Notes: generated by a model from the sequence alone, not told the origin. DNA of 23,883 nucleotides from Akkermansiaceae bacterium (GCA_029287105.1 JARFRT010000429.1:1-23883); one strand, 5' to 3'. Positions 8,170-16,388 are shown, counted from the first letter of the stretch. Numbers and translations are program-made.

Positions 8170-8575
8170 GGACGTTATTTAAGCGGCAAGGCACGGGATG
8201 ACCAGTTAAAGTTTGTGCGTCTTCGCGATTCATCCGCGCCAGACGCCGGTGATGGATTTTTCATTGAGGCGGATGCCATATCACCCGTCACTTGTCCCCG
8301 ATATTCAGTGGAACCTGTTCTGTGTTTCGATGACAAAATCTGATTCCTACGCGGGAAGTCAACTCAGCCATCCGATGTCGCGTGGCGCACGAGTGGGCGG
8401 AGCCAGAATATGCTTCGGGCCTGTGGCATCCCCCCGGCTTGATCGACGTGGTGATTCGGGGCGTGAAATTTAAGCTTTCCTGAAAGCTTATTTTTGATAA
8501 GTTTCTCTCCTGCGCACGCTTTTCTGGTCTTGCTGACGCTGTCGGCGGACTGGTTCGGTGCTGCGACCACCCTTC
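8170..8575. other. 406-bp divergent intergenic region
   Basis: This gap separates the kinase-like gene (minus) from the phosphoesterase gene (plus). No convincing protein-coding frame is present: the short open frames have no family features and no good start. The only clear structure is the hairpin plus T run at 8471-8495. Promoters for both flanking genes must lie here, but I could not pick convincing -35/-10 pairs. Confidence 0.5.
8471..8495 (+). terminator. Intrinsic terminator with no upstream gene on its strand
   Basis: A perfect 9-bp stem (TAAGCTTTC / GAAAGCTTA) with a 2-nt loop is followed directly by TTTTT on the plus strand. The gene to the left runs on the minus strand and the phosphoesterase begins about 80 nt downstream. 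So it would end an unannotated transcript such as a small RNA, or attenuate the phosphoesterase mRNA. Confidence 0.65.
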
Positions 8576-9361
8576 ATGAAATACGCCGTCTTATCCGACA
8601 TCCATGCCAACCTCGAGGCGCTGACCCGTGTCTTGGAGGATGCGCGGGCGCGTGGGGTGAAGCGTTTTATCTGTCTTGGGGATGTGGTGGGTTACAATGC
8701 CAATCCGGGCGAGTGTGTCGATATCATCCGGGAGCTCGGCTGCCCGGTAGTGATGGGGAATCATGATGCGTACACGGTGGCGGATGAGATTCCCGCAATC
8801 GTCAATGGCAGGGCCCGGAAGTCGCTGGAGTGGACGAGGCAACAGATCCGGCCTGACCAGCATCAGTGGTTGGCACAGTTGCCGGTGCAGCGGCGGGTGG
8901 GGCCGTTTGAGATTGTGCATGCGAGTATGCATGAGCCTGATGCGTGGAACTATGTGGTGAATGCGACCGAGGCGATCCTGCATTTTCATTTTCAGCAGAC
9001 CGCCTTGTGTTTTTTCGGGCACACCCATCACCCGATGTATTATTCCACGAAGGAGAGAAAGACGTACAAGGGTTTTGACAGCATTGCGCTGGAGGCGGAT
9101 TACCAGTACTTCATCAACGTGGGGTCGGTGGGGCAGCCGCGCGGCAATGACAAGCGGGCGCAGTACGCGCTATATGATACCACGGCGCGGGTCGTGGAGA
9201 TGTGCCGGGTGGATTATGACGTTGCAACGGCCTGCCGCAAAATCCGCGAGGCGGGATTGCCGGAGCACAACGCGCTCCGCTTGGAGAAATCCGATATGGA
9301 GGCGGCGGCGGCACTGAAGTTGATCAAGGGAACGAGGGAACTGGTGGACAGCTTAAAATAA
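8576..9361 (+). CDS. Calcineurin-like metallophosphoesterase
   Basis: Dimetal phosphoesterase of the YfcE/diadenosine-tetraphosphatase-like superfamily (Metallophos_2), 261 residues, cytoplasmic. All metal motifs are present in order: D8-I-H10, G35-D36-VVGYN, G61-N62-H63-D64, HAS in the middle (about 120) and G148-H-T-H-H152, then the typical NVGSVGQPR. The start is set at the ATG at 8576 because MKYAVLSDIH is the normal family N-terminus. An in-frame GTG at 8558 would add six residues. No clear Shine-Dalgarno is seen. Two small genes follow with 2 nt spacing and then an ATGA overlap, so it heads a three-gene operon. The substrate is unknown; members act on phosphodiesters or nucleotides. Confidence 0.9.
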   Translation: MKYAVLSDIHANLEALTRVLEDARARGVKRFICLGDVVGYNANPGECVDIIRELGCPVVMGNHDAYTVADEIPAIVNGRARKSLEWTRQQIRPDQHQWLAQLPVQRRVGPFEIVHASMHEPDAWNYVVNATEAILHFHFQQTALCFFGHTHHPMYYSTKERKTYKGFDSIALEADYQYFINVGSVGQPRGNDKRAQYALYDTTARVVEMCRVDYDVATACRKIREAGLPEHNALRLEKSDMEAAAALKLIKGTRELVDSLK

Positions 9362-9363
9362 CG

Positions 9364-9630
9364 ATGTCGACCGAAACGGATAGCATTAGAGAAGCCGAGG
9401 GAGAATTCCTTGCGGGCAACGCGGGTTTTTTTGCGCGGGCGTTCGGGCCGTTGAACGAGGTGTTTGAGAATTCCGGTCCGATGCAGGTTGTCAGCGAGGA
9501 GTCTGAAATGACGCTGGTGGTGGCGGTCAGGGAGACGGAGGAGCCCGGGGTGATGGATGTTGATTGCGTGATGCTCGAACCGAACCAGGAGAGTTTGCGC
9601 GACTGTGTCGACTCGATTTTTGATGTATGA
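9364..9630 (+). CDS. Small acidic protein of unknown function
   Basis: An 88-residue soluble, acidic protein with no family I recognise. It starts 2 nt after the phosphoesterase stop and its own stop overlaps the next start (ATGA), a classic translationally coupled arrangement that supports it being real. It has no signal peptide, transmembrane segment or cysteine-rich motif. The N-terminal half is rich in Phe/Ala/Gly (GNAGFFARAFGPLNEVF); the second half has alternating beta-like stretches (MTLVVAVRETEE, VMDVDCVML). It may act with the next gene product. The function is unknown. Confidence 0.7.
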   Translation: MSTETDSIREAEGEFLAGNAGFFARAFGPLNEVFENSGPMQVVSEESEMTLVVAVRETEEPGVMDVDCVMLEPNQESLRDCVDSIFDV

Positions 9631-9953
9631 ATAGCACGGATGTGATGGATCAGATCAGGGAAATGGTAAAGCCGCTCTACGACACGGGAGATCTTCTCGG
9701 GTTTTCGGTGTGTGCTGATGACGGCGGAGTCGTTCACAACGAATCGTTCCTCAGTGACGAGGCAGCGGGCAACGCCACGCAAATATTTGCCGGCTGCGCG
9801 CAGCAAATCGCGGACGCGGACCGGACGGTAAACCGGTTGACGGTGGAGTTGGATGATGTGACGCTGGTCTACGGTCGGCTGGAGCAGGGGCATGCTTTGT
9901 TCTCCTTGGAACGCGGCTGCGACCTGGACGCCGCGGCGAAGGTTCTTTCCTAG
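9627..9953 (+). CDS. Roadblock/LC7-like small protein (tentative)
   Basis: A 108-residue soluble protein. The order helix, beta pair (LLGFSVCADDGGVVHN), helix (EAAGNATQIFAGCAQQIA), then beta strands (VNRLTVELDDVTLVYGRLEQGHALFSLER) fits the Roadblock/LC7 (MglB-like) profile. In bacteria such proteins partner small GTPases. This is a fold impression, not a motif match, since the family has no catalytic residues. Its ATG overlaps the preceding stop (ATGA), so it is translationally coupled to the 88-residue protein and, through it, to the phosphoesterase. No MglA-type GTPase is encoded nearby. The alternative is an unrelated small alpha/beta protein. Confidence 0.6.
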   Translation: MNSTDVMDQIREMVKPLYDTGDLLGFSVCADDGGVVHNESFLSDEAAGNATQIFAGCAQQIADADRTVNRLTVELDDVTLVYGRLEQGHALFSLERGCDLDAAAKVLS

Positions 9954-10022
9954 TTTGGGGTGGATCGGGGCGTGTGAATAAGAATACTTGCATCGCGTTA
10001 TTGTGGTTGCAATTTCTTCAAA

Positions 10023-10100
10023 ATGAAGGAGTCTCCGCGCCCCCGTCCGTCAGATGATCATCTGCGAACGGCCCACCGATCCCCATCCAGCCCTTTTTAA
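10023..10100 (+). other. Possible 25-codon upstream ORF in typA leader
   Basis: An ATG at 10023 opens a frame of 25 codons whose TAA ends 3 nt before the typA ATG. The peptide is rich in Arg, Pro and Ser and resembles no known leader. The frame also spans a 14-bp palindrome. Such placement could couple translation to typA, which has no Shine-Dalgarno of its own, but chance is quite possible. Confidence 0.25.
10051..10064. promoter_or_regulatory. 14-bp perfect palindrome in typA leader
   Basis: CAGATGATCATCTG is exactly self-complementary and sits 40 nt upstream of the typA start. It may be a dimeric regulator site or, in RNA, the stem of a small hairpin. No match to a named operator is claimed. 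Confidence 0.4.
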
Positions 10101-10103
10101 GCC

Positions 10104-11933
10104 ATGACGAATAAAATCAGAAACATTGCCATTATTGCCCACGTTGACCATGGCAAGACGACCCTTGTGGACGAACTCCACAATGCGGGTGGCGCCTATG
10201 GTGAGCACCAGCTCGCCGGCGAGCGCGCGATGGATTCCATGGATCTTGAGCGGGAAAAGGGAATTACCATCAAGGCCAAAAATACTTCAGTGAAGTGGGG
10301 CGACTACACGATCAACATCGTCGATACCCCCGGCCACGCCGATTTCGGCGGTGAGGTGGAGCGCGTGATGAAGATGGTCGATGGTGTGCTGCTGCTGGTG
10401 GACGCCCATGATGGCCCGCAGGCACAGACACGGTTTGTTCTCAGAAAGGCCCTGCAGCAGGGACTGACACCCATTGTGGTGGTGAACAAAATTGACCGCG
10501 AGCACAGTGATCCTGTGAGCGTGCATGACCGCGTGCTCGAGCTTTTTCTTGAGCTTGATGCGAACGAGGAGCAATTCGAAGCGCCCTTTGTCTATGGGTC
10601 GGCCAAGAATGGCTTTTTCATCAAGTCGCTGGATGACGAGCACAAGGATGTGACCCCCTTGCTGGAAACGATTGTTGAGCATGTCTCCGCGCCGGATTCC
10701 GATCCCGATGCGCCCTTCAAAATGCTGGCGTCGAACATTTCGTGGGACGACTACGTGGGCCGTGTGGCGCTCGGCAAGGTGCAGTCGGGTTCGGTCAAGA
10801 AAGGTGACAGCATCTTTCTTCTTCGCAAGGACGGCGCCCAGATGCGTGGCAAGGTGACCAAGGTTTTTGAATACAGCAGTCTTTCCAACCAGGAATCCGC
10901 TGAAGGCGTGGCAGGCAACATCGTTGGTGTCGCAGGATTTGAGGACATCGATATTGGCGAAACGCTGTCGGCCGATCCCGAGGCCGAGGCCTTGCCCTTT
11001 GTTTCCATTGACCCCCCTACGATCCAGATGCAGTTCTCCATCAACGACGGCCCGTACGGCGGTCGGGAAGGGAAGCACGTCACCTCGCGCGCGATTCGTG
11101 ACCGACTGCACCGCGAGGTGAAGACGAATGTTTCCATCGAGGTATCCGATACCGATCAGGCCGGCGTCTTTGAGGTCGCTGCCCGTGGGGCGATGCAAAT
11201 CTCGGTTCTGGTTGAGACCATGCGCCGCGAAGGGTATGAGATGCTTGTTTCCCGTCCGATGGTGATCACCCACAAGGGTGAAAACGGAGGGGTCGAGGAG
11301 CCTTTTGAAACGCTTTTTGTGGAAGTGCCCGAGGAACACACGGGTGGTGTGATGAAAACTCTCGCCAACCGTCGCGCCCGGATTGAGGACATGGGCTCCA
11401 ATGCCCATGGCGCCACGATCGAGGCGACCATCTCCACACGTGGATTGATTGGCTTCGAATTCGAGTTGCTCAACCTGACCAGTGGTCACGGCGTGATGTC
11501 CCACCTTTTCAAGGAATACGCGCCGCACTGTGGAGAAATCGTTACCCGTAACACCGGAACGCTGGTGAGCATGACCACGGGAACGGCGATGGCCTACTCG
11601 CTGCTCCCCCTGGAGGAGCGGGGCAAGTTGTTTGTCGCCCCCGGCGACGAGGTTTACGAGGGCCAGATCATTGGTGAAAACCCGCGCAAGGATGATCTTC
11701 CGGTGAACCCGGTGAAGGCAAAGAGCCTGACCAACCACCGGTCTGCGACCAAGGGTATTACCGTAGGCCTTTCGCCTGCGATTCGGATGTCACTTGAGCG
11801 TGCCATCGAATACATTGCCAACGACGAGTTGCTTGAGGCCACGCCGAGCCACCTGCGTCTGCGCAAGCGAATCCTCGATCCCAATGAGCGCAAGCGCGCT
11901 GTGAAATCAGCCAAGGCGGAAGCGGGGACCTAA
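10104..11933 (+). CDS. typA: Translational GTPase TypA/BipA
   Basis: Ribosome-associated GTPase of the elongation factor G family that supports 50S assembly and stress or cold adaptation. G1 is A12-HVDHGK-T19, the G2 threonine is in EKGITIKAKN, G3 is DTPGH at 74-78, G4 is NKID at 128-131, and the G5-like GSAKNG follows near residue 170. EF-Tu domain 2, the EF-G domain III/V-like part and the BipA-specific C-terminal domain (ending near RLRKRILDPNERKRA) follow. The 609-residue length is standard. The ATG at 10104 begins directly with the family N-terminus. No Shine-Dalgarno is visible. The gene has its own leader and a strong terminator, so it is probably monocistronic. Confidence 0.97.
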   Translation: MTNKIRNIAIIAHVDHGKTTLVDELHNAGGAYGEHQLAGERAMDSMDLEREKGITIKAKNTSVKWGDYTINIVDTPGHADFGGEVERVMKMVDGVLLLVDAHDGPQAQTRFVLRKALQQGLTPIVVVNKIDREHSDPVSVHDRVLELFLELDANEEQFEAPFVYGSAKNGFFIKSLDDEHKDVTPLLETIVEHVSAPDSDPDAPFKMLASNISWDDYVGRVALGKVQSGSVKKGDSIFLLRKDGAQMRGKVTKVFEYSSLSNQESAEGVAGNIVGVAGFEDIDIGETLSADPEAEALPFVSIDPPTIQMQFSINDGPYGGREGKHVTSRAIRDRLHREVKTNVSIEVSDTDQAGVFEVAARGAMQISVLVETMRREGYEMLVSRPMVITHKGENGGVEEPFETLFVEVPEEHTGGVMKTLANRRARIEDMGSNAHGATIEATISTRGLIGFEFELLNLTSGHGVMSHLFKEYAPHCGEIVTRNTGTLVSMTTGTAMAYSLLPLEERGKLFVAPGDEVYEGQIIGENPRKDDLPVNPVKAKSLTNHRSATKGITVGLSPAIRMSLERAIEYIANDELLEATPSHLRLRKRILDPNERKRAVKSAKAEAGT

Positions 11934-11971
11934 GGATGATGGAATTTGCCACGGCCGTGAAAGTCGTGTAG

Positions 11972-12002
11972 AAAGGGCTTCCTCATTCGGGAAGCCCTTT
12001 TT
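11972..12002 (+). terminator. Intrinsic terminator of typA
   Basis: An 11-bp perfect stem AAAGGGCTTCC / GGAAGCCCTTT with a 7-nt loop continues into a TTTTT run. It begins 39 nt after the typA stop codon and is the clearest terminator in the window. Confidence 0.92.
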
Positions 12003-12026
12003 CGTGGGTGGGAATGAAAGCGGGTT

Positions 12027-12773
12027 GTGAATCAACAAAATCCATTGCGTTATCTTGTCCTGTTTGCCGTCGTTTCAGGCTGTGTCCTGCTGGTTATTTG
12101 CGGGGTGGTTATTTCCTGGCGGGAGCGGGAGGATGAGCAGCCGGAAAATGGCGAGGCTGCCGGCGACGCGGGTGTTTTCCAGACCGTCTGCGCCACTTGT
12201 CACGGGAAAAAGGGTGAGGGGAAGCGGGAGTTGATGACGCCGGCCATCGCCTCGCTGCCGCGATGGTATGTGGAAGAGCAGATTGAAAAATTCCGATCGG
12301 GTCAGCGTGGCGGCCATCCGGAGGATGTTCATGGTCAGCAGATGCGTGCCGCCATTGAGCCGTTATCGACGGAGCAGATTGCTGAGGCAATTGACTATCT
12401 TGACGGGCTTCCCGCGGTTCGCCATGTCGGCTCGCTTGGCGGGGATGCTGTTGCGGGCTATGAGCTTTACCGGGAGAATTGTATGGCCTGTCATCGTTTT
12501 AATGGTCATGGCGAGCTTGTTTTCCGGAGTGCATCGTTGAACGGTCTGCAGGATTGGTATCTTCTTGAGCAGCTCGGGAAATTCCAGCAAGGCATTCGTG
12601 GCTATCATCCTGACGACGAGAGTGGAGCGAAAATGCGTAAGGCGGTGAGTTATTTGGGGAGTGAGCAGGAGAAGCTCGATATTCTTGCCTTGTTAGTGGA
12701 GCTGGCGAATAAGTACCCGGTCGTCAAAAACTCGAAGAATCAAACTTCAAAAACCAATTCGATTAAGCCATGA
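12027..12773 (+). CDS. Membrane-anchored diheme cytochrome c
   Basis: A periplasmic electron carrier held by an N-terminal helix (about residues 8-30, LVLFAVVSGCVLLVICGVVI). It carries two class I cytochrome c domains with heme motifs C55-A-T-C58-H59 and C152-M-A-C155-H156. Each domain ends in the same pattern (W-Y-x-x-E/L-Q-x-x-K-F, then HPxD and a downstream Met that may be the axial ligand), so the halves arose by duplication, as in cytochrome c4/c553-like proteins. It starts at GTG 12027, 24 nt after the typA terminator. The C-terminal tail is Asn/Lys/Ser rich. It faces a convergent NnrS-family gene, suggesting a respiratory or nitric-oxide context, though no oxidase is encoded here. Confidence 0.88.
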   Translation: MNQQNPLRYLVLFAVVSGCVLLVICGVVISWREREDEQPENGEAAGDAGVFQTVCATCHGKKGEGKRELMTPAIASLPRWYVEEQIEKFRSGQRGGHPEDVHGQQMRAAIEPLSTEQIAEAIDYLDGLPAVRHVGSLGGDAVAGYELYRENCMACHRFNGHGELVFRSASLNGLQDWYLLEQLGKFQQGIRGYHPDDESGAKMRKAVSYLGSEQEKLDILALLVELANKYPVVKNSKNQTSKTNSIKP

Positions 12774-12883
12774 ACCAGCCGCTTGGATGATACACTGGCG
12801 GGCTAGGTCGTCGGCCTGTTCAGCTTGCGCCGCTTTTAATGGTTCTGACCGATGAGGGACTGGATGACAACATCCCATTAGCC

Positions 12884-14140
12884 TCATTTCCTGAAATTCA
12901 TATTCATCACCGAGGGTTGATTGCCCTTTGGTTTGATTCTTGTCGGGAATGGTCGCTTGCGCACGGACGGCAGCACGGCGATGGCCCAGATGATGCTGAC
13001 TGCGATCCAGCAGGCGGCGGCGTAGATGTGGTGGGTGACTTTGAAGCGCTGCATGAATTCAAAATCTGCCGTTACCCGGGTGACCATGCCGAGCAGGAGC
13101 AAGGCGGTGCAGACGGCGAGGGGTTTGATCCAGCGTTGGAACTTGTCACCCTGGCCACTGTGGCCGTAGATTACGCGGGTGGCTACGATCATGGTGATCA
13201 GTCCGAACCCACCGATGTAGAGGGTGTGCTCGAGCGCTACTTTTTGCGTGTTCCAGATTCCGGTGGCGATCATGCCGCCGAGCAGGCAGACGATGCCGGC
13301 CCGGAGTGACAGCGGCATGATGCCCCTGGACTTTTTCCGTAACAGCCAGCCGCTTTCCTTGGTGATCCAGACAGCACAGAGGGCGACCCGCAGCCACGGG
13401 GCCGTTTGTGCCTGTCCCCGGACCTCGATCCAGTAGCTGGCGATCAGCAGGACAGCGAGCAGGGCACCCTCGCAGGCCTTGGATTTCCACGCCTTGCTCA
13501 TTTTTGGCCCGCCGAGTTTGGCGTGATGGTTAGGTGTTCCCAGAATCATGGGAAAGATGAAGCTGCCTACACCCAGAATGGGCAGAAGGATGAAGGCTTG
13601 GTAAAGGAGTCGCTGGGCAAACAGGGTCCAATGCAGGTCGGCGCCGAAGCCGAAAGCCGCCGACCATGCTGCGCCGAAAATACCGCACAACAGGCCCAAT
13701 GCGGCGAGTGTCATGCCCGGAGGAGGGACGGAGCCACCTTTGACCATCCGGGCCAGTAGCCAGGTCAGGGTCAGCAGCAGCATCACTGCGAACAGGCCGT
13801 CACCGGTGCGGATGTGGCCGAGCATGTGCAAGCTGCAAAACGAGAGGTGTAAGGTGACTAACACACCGACCTGCCAGATACGCAGGGGTTTGGCGGCGAG
13901 CATTTTCGGCAGTGCCGTGCCGAGGAACCCGATGGCAAAACCGCCCACGAATCCCTCAATCATGATGCGCGCGTGGGCGAACACCGGGTAGTGGGAAAGC
14001 TGGCCCCAGTAGAACAGTGGCCACACCATCACCCCGGCCACCCCGGCAAGCAGGGCCAGCGGGAAAAAAATCCGGTAGGGCTCGCCGGCAAGGTGCTGCG
14101 CGAGTTGATGGGGTGTGGAACGCATGGGGGTCGTGGGCAC
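12884..14140 (-). CDS. NnrS family membrane protein
   Basis: A polytopic inner-membrane protein of about 12 hydrophobic helices and 418 residues. NnrS proteins are heme/copper-containing and are linked to nitric-oxide tolerance and denitrification. The N-terminal EPYRIFFPLALLAGV, the HARIMIEGFVGGFAIGFLGTALPKM block and the later QAFILLPILGVGSFIFPMILG, LEHTLYIGGFGLITMIVATRVIYGHSG and HHIYAAACWI are characteristic. Several conserved His are in these helices and loops. The longest frame begins with GTG at 14140; the ATG at 14125 (MRSTPHQLA) is a likely alternative. It is convergent with the diheme cytochrome. The presence of NO reductase elsewhere is inference. Confidence 0.88.
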   Translation of the reverse strand: MPTTPMRSTPHQLAQHLAGEPYRIFFPLALLAGVAGVMVWPLFYWGQLSHYPVFAHARIMIEGFVGGFAIGFLGTALPKMLAAKPLRIWQVGVLVTLHLSFCSLHMLGHIRTGDGLFAVMLLLTLTWLLARMVKGGSVPPPGMTLAALGLLCGIFGAAWSAAFGFGADLHWTLFAQRLLYQAFILLPILGVGSFIFPMILGTPNHHAKLGGPKMSKAWKSKACEGALLAVLLIASYWIEVRGQAQTAPWLRVALCAVWITKESGWLLRKKSRGIMPLSLRAGIVCLLGGMIATGIWNTQKVALEHTLYIGGFGLITMIVATRVIYGHSGQGDKFQRWIKPLAVCTALLLLGMVTRVTADFEFMQRFKVTHHIYAAACWIAVSIIWAIAVLPSVRKRPFPTRIKPKGNQPSVMNMNFRK

Positions 14141-14254
14141 GGTGCAGGATAACCAAGCCGCTCATCTGTATAAAGAAAAATAATTCCTCAATTGATTGCC
14201 CTGTTCATTGGTCGTGACCGTCAAAACGGGCAAGGCCGAGGTTCGGGTGAGGGC

Positions 14255-14288
14255 AAAAAAAACCGCCCTGCTCGTGATGAACAGGGCG
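14255..14288 (-). terminator. Intrinsic terminator of PEP carboxykinase gene
   Basis: On the minus strand a 7-bp stem CGCCCTG / CAGGGCG with an 11-nt loop is followed by a G and eight T residues. It lies about 55 nt beyond the carboxykinase stop, after another hairpin. Confidence 0.85.
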
Positions 14289-14305
14289 ATTAAGTTTGAC
14301 TGAAC

Positions 14306-14326
14306 ACCGGCGCCAGGGACGCCGGT
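14306..14326 (-). other. Second 3' hairpin after PEP carboxykinase
   Basis: A perfect 7-bp stem ACCGGCG / CGCCGGT with a 7-nt loop lies between the stop codon and the terminator, without a T run. It may stabilise the 3' end of the message or protect it from exonucleases. Confidence 0.5.
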
Positions 14327-14343
14327 ATTAAGTCAGATCTTTC

Positions 14344-16173
14344 TTAGCCTTTGATACGCTCCAGGATGGCGGCACGTTCAGTGGAGATGGCAGGCGGCAG
14401 TTTGTCGCCGATCTTGTCGAGGAACTCCTGCTGGGTGGCGATTTCCTCGGCCCACTCCTCTTTGTCCAGGGTCATGACCTTGTTGAAGTCCTCCTCGGAG
14501 AAGTCGAGTCCCTCGGTGTTGAAGTCCTCGTAGTTAGGCACGGTGCCAACGAAGGTTTCCTTGCCGCCGACCTTGCCGGTGGCGCGTTTGAGGATCCACT
14601 CGAGCACGCGGGTGTTCTCGCCGAAGCCAGGCCAGAGCCACTTGCCGTCGGCATCCTTGCGGAACCAGTTGGTGTTGAAGATCGCGGGCAGCTTCTCCAC
14701 CTTGTCGGCCATATCGATCCAGTTCTGCAGGTAGTCGCCGACGTGGTAGCCGATGAAGGGCAGCATGGCCATGGGGTCGCGGCGGACGCCGGGCTTGAGG
14801 CCGATGGCAGCGGCGGTGACTTCCGATCCCATCACGGATCCGATGAAGGTGCCGTGTTCCCAGCTTTTGGATTGGAAAACGAGCGGCATGGTGTCGGCGC
14901 GGCGTCCTCCGAAGACAATGGCATCGATGGGCACACCGTCCGGGTTGGTCCACTCGGGGTCGATGCACGGGCACTGGGACGCGGGGGCGGTGAAGCGGGA
15001 GTTCGGATGGGACGAGAGGCGTCCGCAGTCCGGTGTCCAGTCCTCGCCTTTCCAGTCGATCAGGTGAGCGGGTGCCTCGTCGGTCATGTCCTCCCACCAG
15101 ACATCGCCGTCGTCGGTGAGGGCGACATTGGTGAAGATGGCATTTTCGAGCATGGAGTCCATGGCATTCGGGTTGGTCTCGTAAGAGGTTCCGGGTGCCA
15201 CACCGAACCATCCGCACTCGGGGTTGATGGCGTGGAGTGAGCCGTCGGCGTGTGGCCAGAGCCATGCGATGTCATCGCCGATGGTGGTGACTTTCCAGCC
15301 CTTGTCGGCGAGTTCCTTGGGAGGCACCAGCATGGCGAGGTTGGTTTTGCCGCAGGCGGACGGGAAGGCGCAGGTGATGTAGCGCTTTTCACCCTCCGGG
15401 CTTTCGATGCCGAGGATGAGCATGTGCTCGGCCATCCATCCGTTTTTGCGGGCGATGGTGGAGGCGATGCGCAGTGCGAGGCACTTTTTACCGAGCAGGG
15501 CGTTGCCGCCGTAGCCGGAGCCGAACGACCAGATTTCCTGGGTTGCGGGGAAGTGCGAGATGTACTTGTCCTCGTTGCACGGCCATGCACTGTCTTCCTG
15601 GCCCGGCTCGAGCGGGGCGCCGACGGAGTGCAGGCAGGGAACGAAGGTTCCGTGGCCGTCGCGACCGAAGTCGACCTTGCCGGCAGCTTCGTCTTCGAGG
15701 CGTTTCAGGATCGCGGTGCCGATCTTGGCCATGATGCGCATGTTGACCACAACGTAGGCGCTGTCGGTCACCTCGACGCCGATTTTGGCGAGTGGTGAAT
15801 CGAGCGGGCCCATGCAGAATGGGATGACATACATGGTGCGGCCTTTCATGCAGCCTTTGAACTTCGGCTTGAGAAGTTCTTTCATGGCGGCAGGGTCGTA
15901 CCAGTTGTTGGTGGGACCGCAGTCGGCTTCGTCTTCGGAGCAGATGTAGGTGCGGTTTTCCACGCGGGCTACGTCGGACGGGGCGGAACGGGCGAGAAAG
16001 CTATTCGGGCGTTTTTCCGGGTTAAGGCGAGTAAATACGCCCTTATCTACGAGGAGCTGAGTGAGTTCGTCCCACTCGGTTTGCGAGCCGTCGCTCCATA
16101 CGACATTTTCGGGTTGGCAAAGCTGGGTCATTTCTTCGACCCACTGTTTCAATGGTTCATGTGTTGTGCTCAT
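14344..16173 (-). CDS. pckG: Phosphoenolpyruvate carboxykinase (GTP)
   Basis: Cytoplasmic gluconeogenic enzyme converting oxaloacetate and GTP to phosphoenolpyruvate, GDP and CO2. The GTP-type signature is plain: the P-loop FPSACGKTN with the reactive Cys274 and Lys276, the metal-binding and kinase-2 segment GDDIAWLW, and the downstream GGRRADTMPLV, as well as IGSVMGSE and LPFIGYHVGDY. The 609-residue length is usual for GTP enzymes and unlike the roughly 540-residue ATP type. The start ATG at 16173 gives the normal N-terminus; a GAGGAG lies too far upstream (about 22 nt) to be a good ribosome-binding site. It is probably monocistronic, with its own promoter and two 3' hairpins. Confidence 0.97.
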   Translation of the reverse strand: MSTTHEPLKQWVEEMTQLCQPENVVWSDGSQTEWDELTQLLVDKGVFTRLNPEKRPNSFLARSAPSDVARVENRTYICSEDEADCGPTNNWYDPAAMKELLKPKFKGCMKGRTMYVIPFCMGPLDSPLAKIGVEVTDSAYVVVNMRIMAKIGTAILKRLEDEAAGKVDFGRDGHGTFVPCLHSVGAPLEPGQEDSAWPCNEDKYISHFPATQEIWSFGSGYGGNALLGKKCLALRIASTIARKNGWMAEHMLILGIESPEGEKRYITCAFPSACGKTNLAMLVPPKELADKGWKVTTIGDDIAWLWPHADGSLHAINPECGWFGVAPGTSYETNPNAMDSMLENAIFTNVALTDDGDVWWEDMTDEAPAHLIDWKGEDWTPDCGRLSSHPNSRFTAPASQCPCIDPEWTNPDGVPIDAIVFGGRRADTMPLVFQSKSWEHGTFIGSVMGSEVTAAAIGLKPGVRRDPMAMLPFIGYHVGDYLQNWIDMADKVEKLPAIFNTNWFRKDADGKWLWPGFGENTRVLEWILKRATGKVGGKETFVGTVPNYEDFNTEGLDFSEEDFNKVMTLDKEEWAEEIATQQEFLDKIGDKLPPAISTERAAILERIKG

Positions 16174-16215
16174 GGCGGTTGCACCTAACCTTATCTCCTC
16201 TAATCTGACAATGCG

Positions 16216-16243
16216 AATCTAGGATATGCGCGGGTACGGGCAA
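16216..16243 (-). promoter_or_regulatory. Candidate sigma-70-type promoter for pckG
   Basis: Read on the minus strand, TTGCCC (16243-16238) and TAGATT (16221-16216) are 16 bp apart, each matching four of six consensus positions. The start site would be near 16208, leaving a leader of about 35 nt. The match is modest. Confidence 0.35.
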
Positions 16244-16388
16244 AAAATGACGATTCAGAGCTTGAAGGATGGGTTGTACGGGGTATGTTAGCTGATTTTA
16301 ATGCCTTCGCTGTGCTGGGTGCGGTTACTTTTTTGCAAGCGGCGATTGATTCTGCTTTGAGCATGGCGGCGGAGTGTATAGTTTGCTA

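Noticed and set aside
8340..8490. SRP RNA, 6S RNA or tRNA in the gap before the terminator
   Set aside because: I looked for the conserved SRP core, a tRNA cloverleaf and an anticodon arm and found none.
8213..8570. Possible small proteins in the divergent gap (plus 86 codons, minus 68 codons)
   Set aside because: They have no ribosome-binding site, no coding-like composition and no recognisable features, and one frame reaches into the orphan terminator hairpin.
9988..10030. TTGCAT/TTGCAA as -35 of a typA promoter
   Set aside because: No acceptable -10 lies 16-18 bp downstream of either hexamer.
10287..11738. 483-codon open frame on the minus strand inside typA
   Set aside because: It is entirely antisense to an unmistakable TypA; its length reflects codon bias, and the protein has no recognisable domain.
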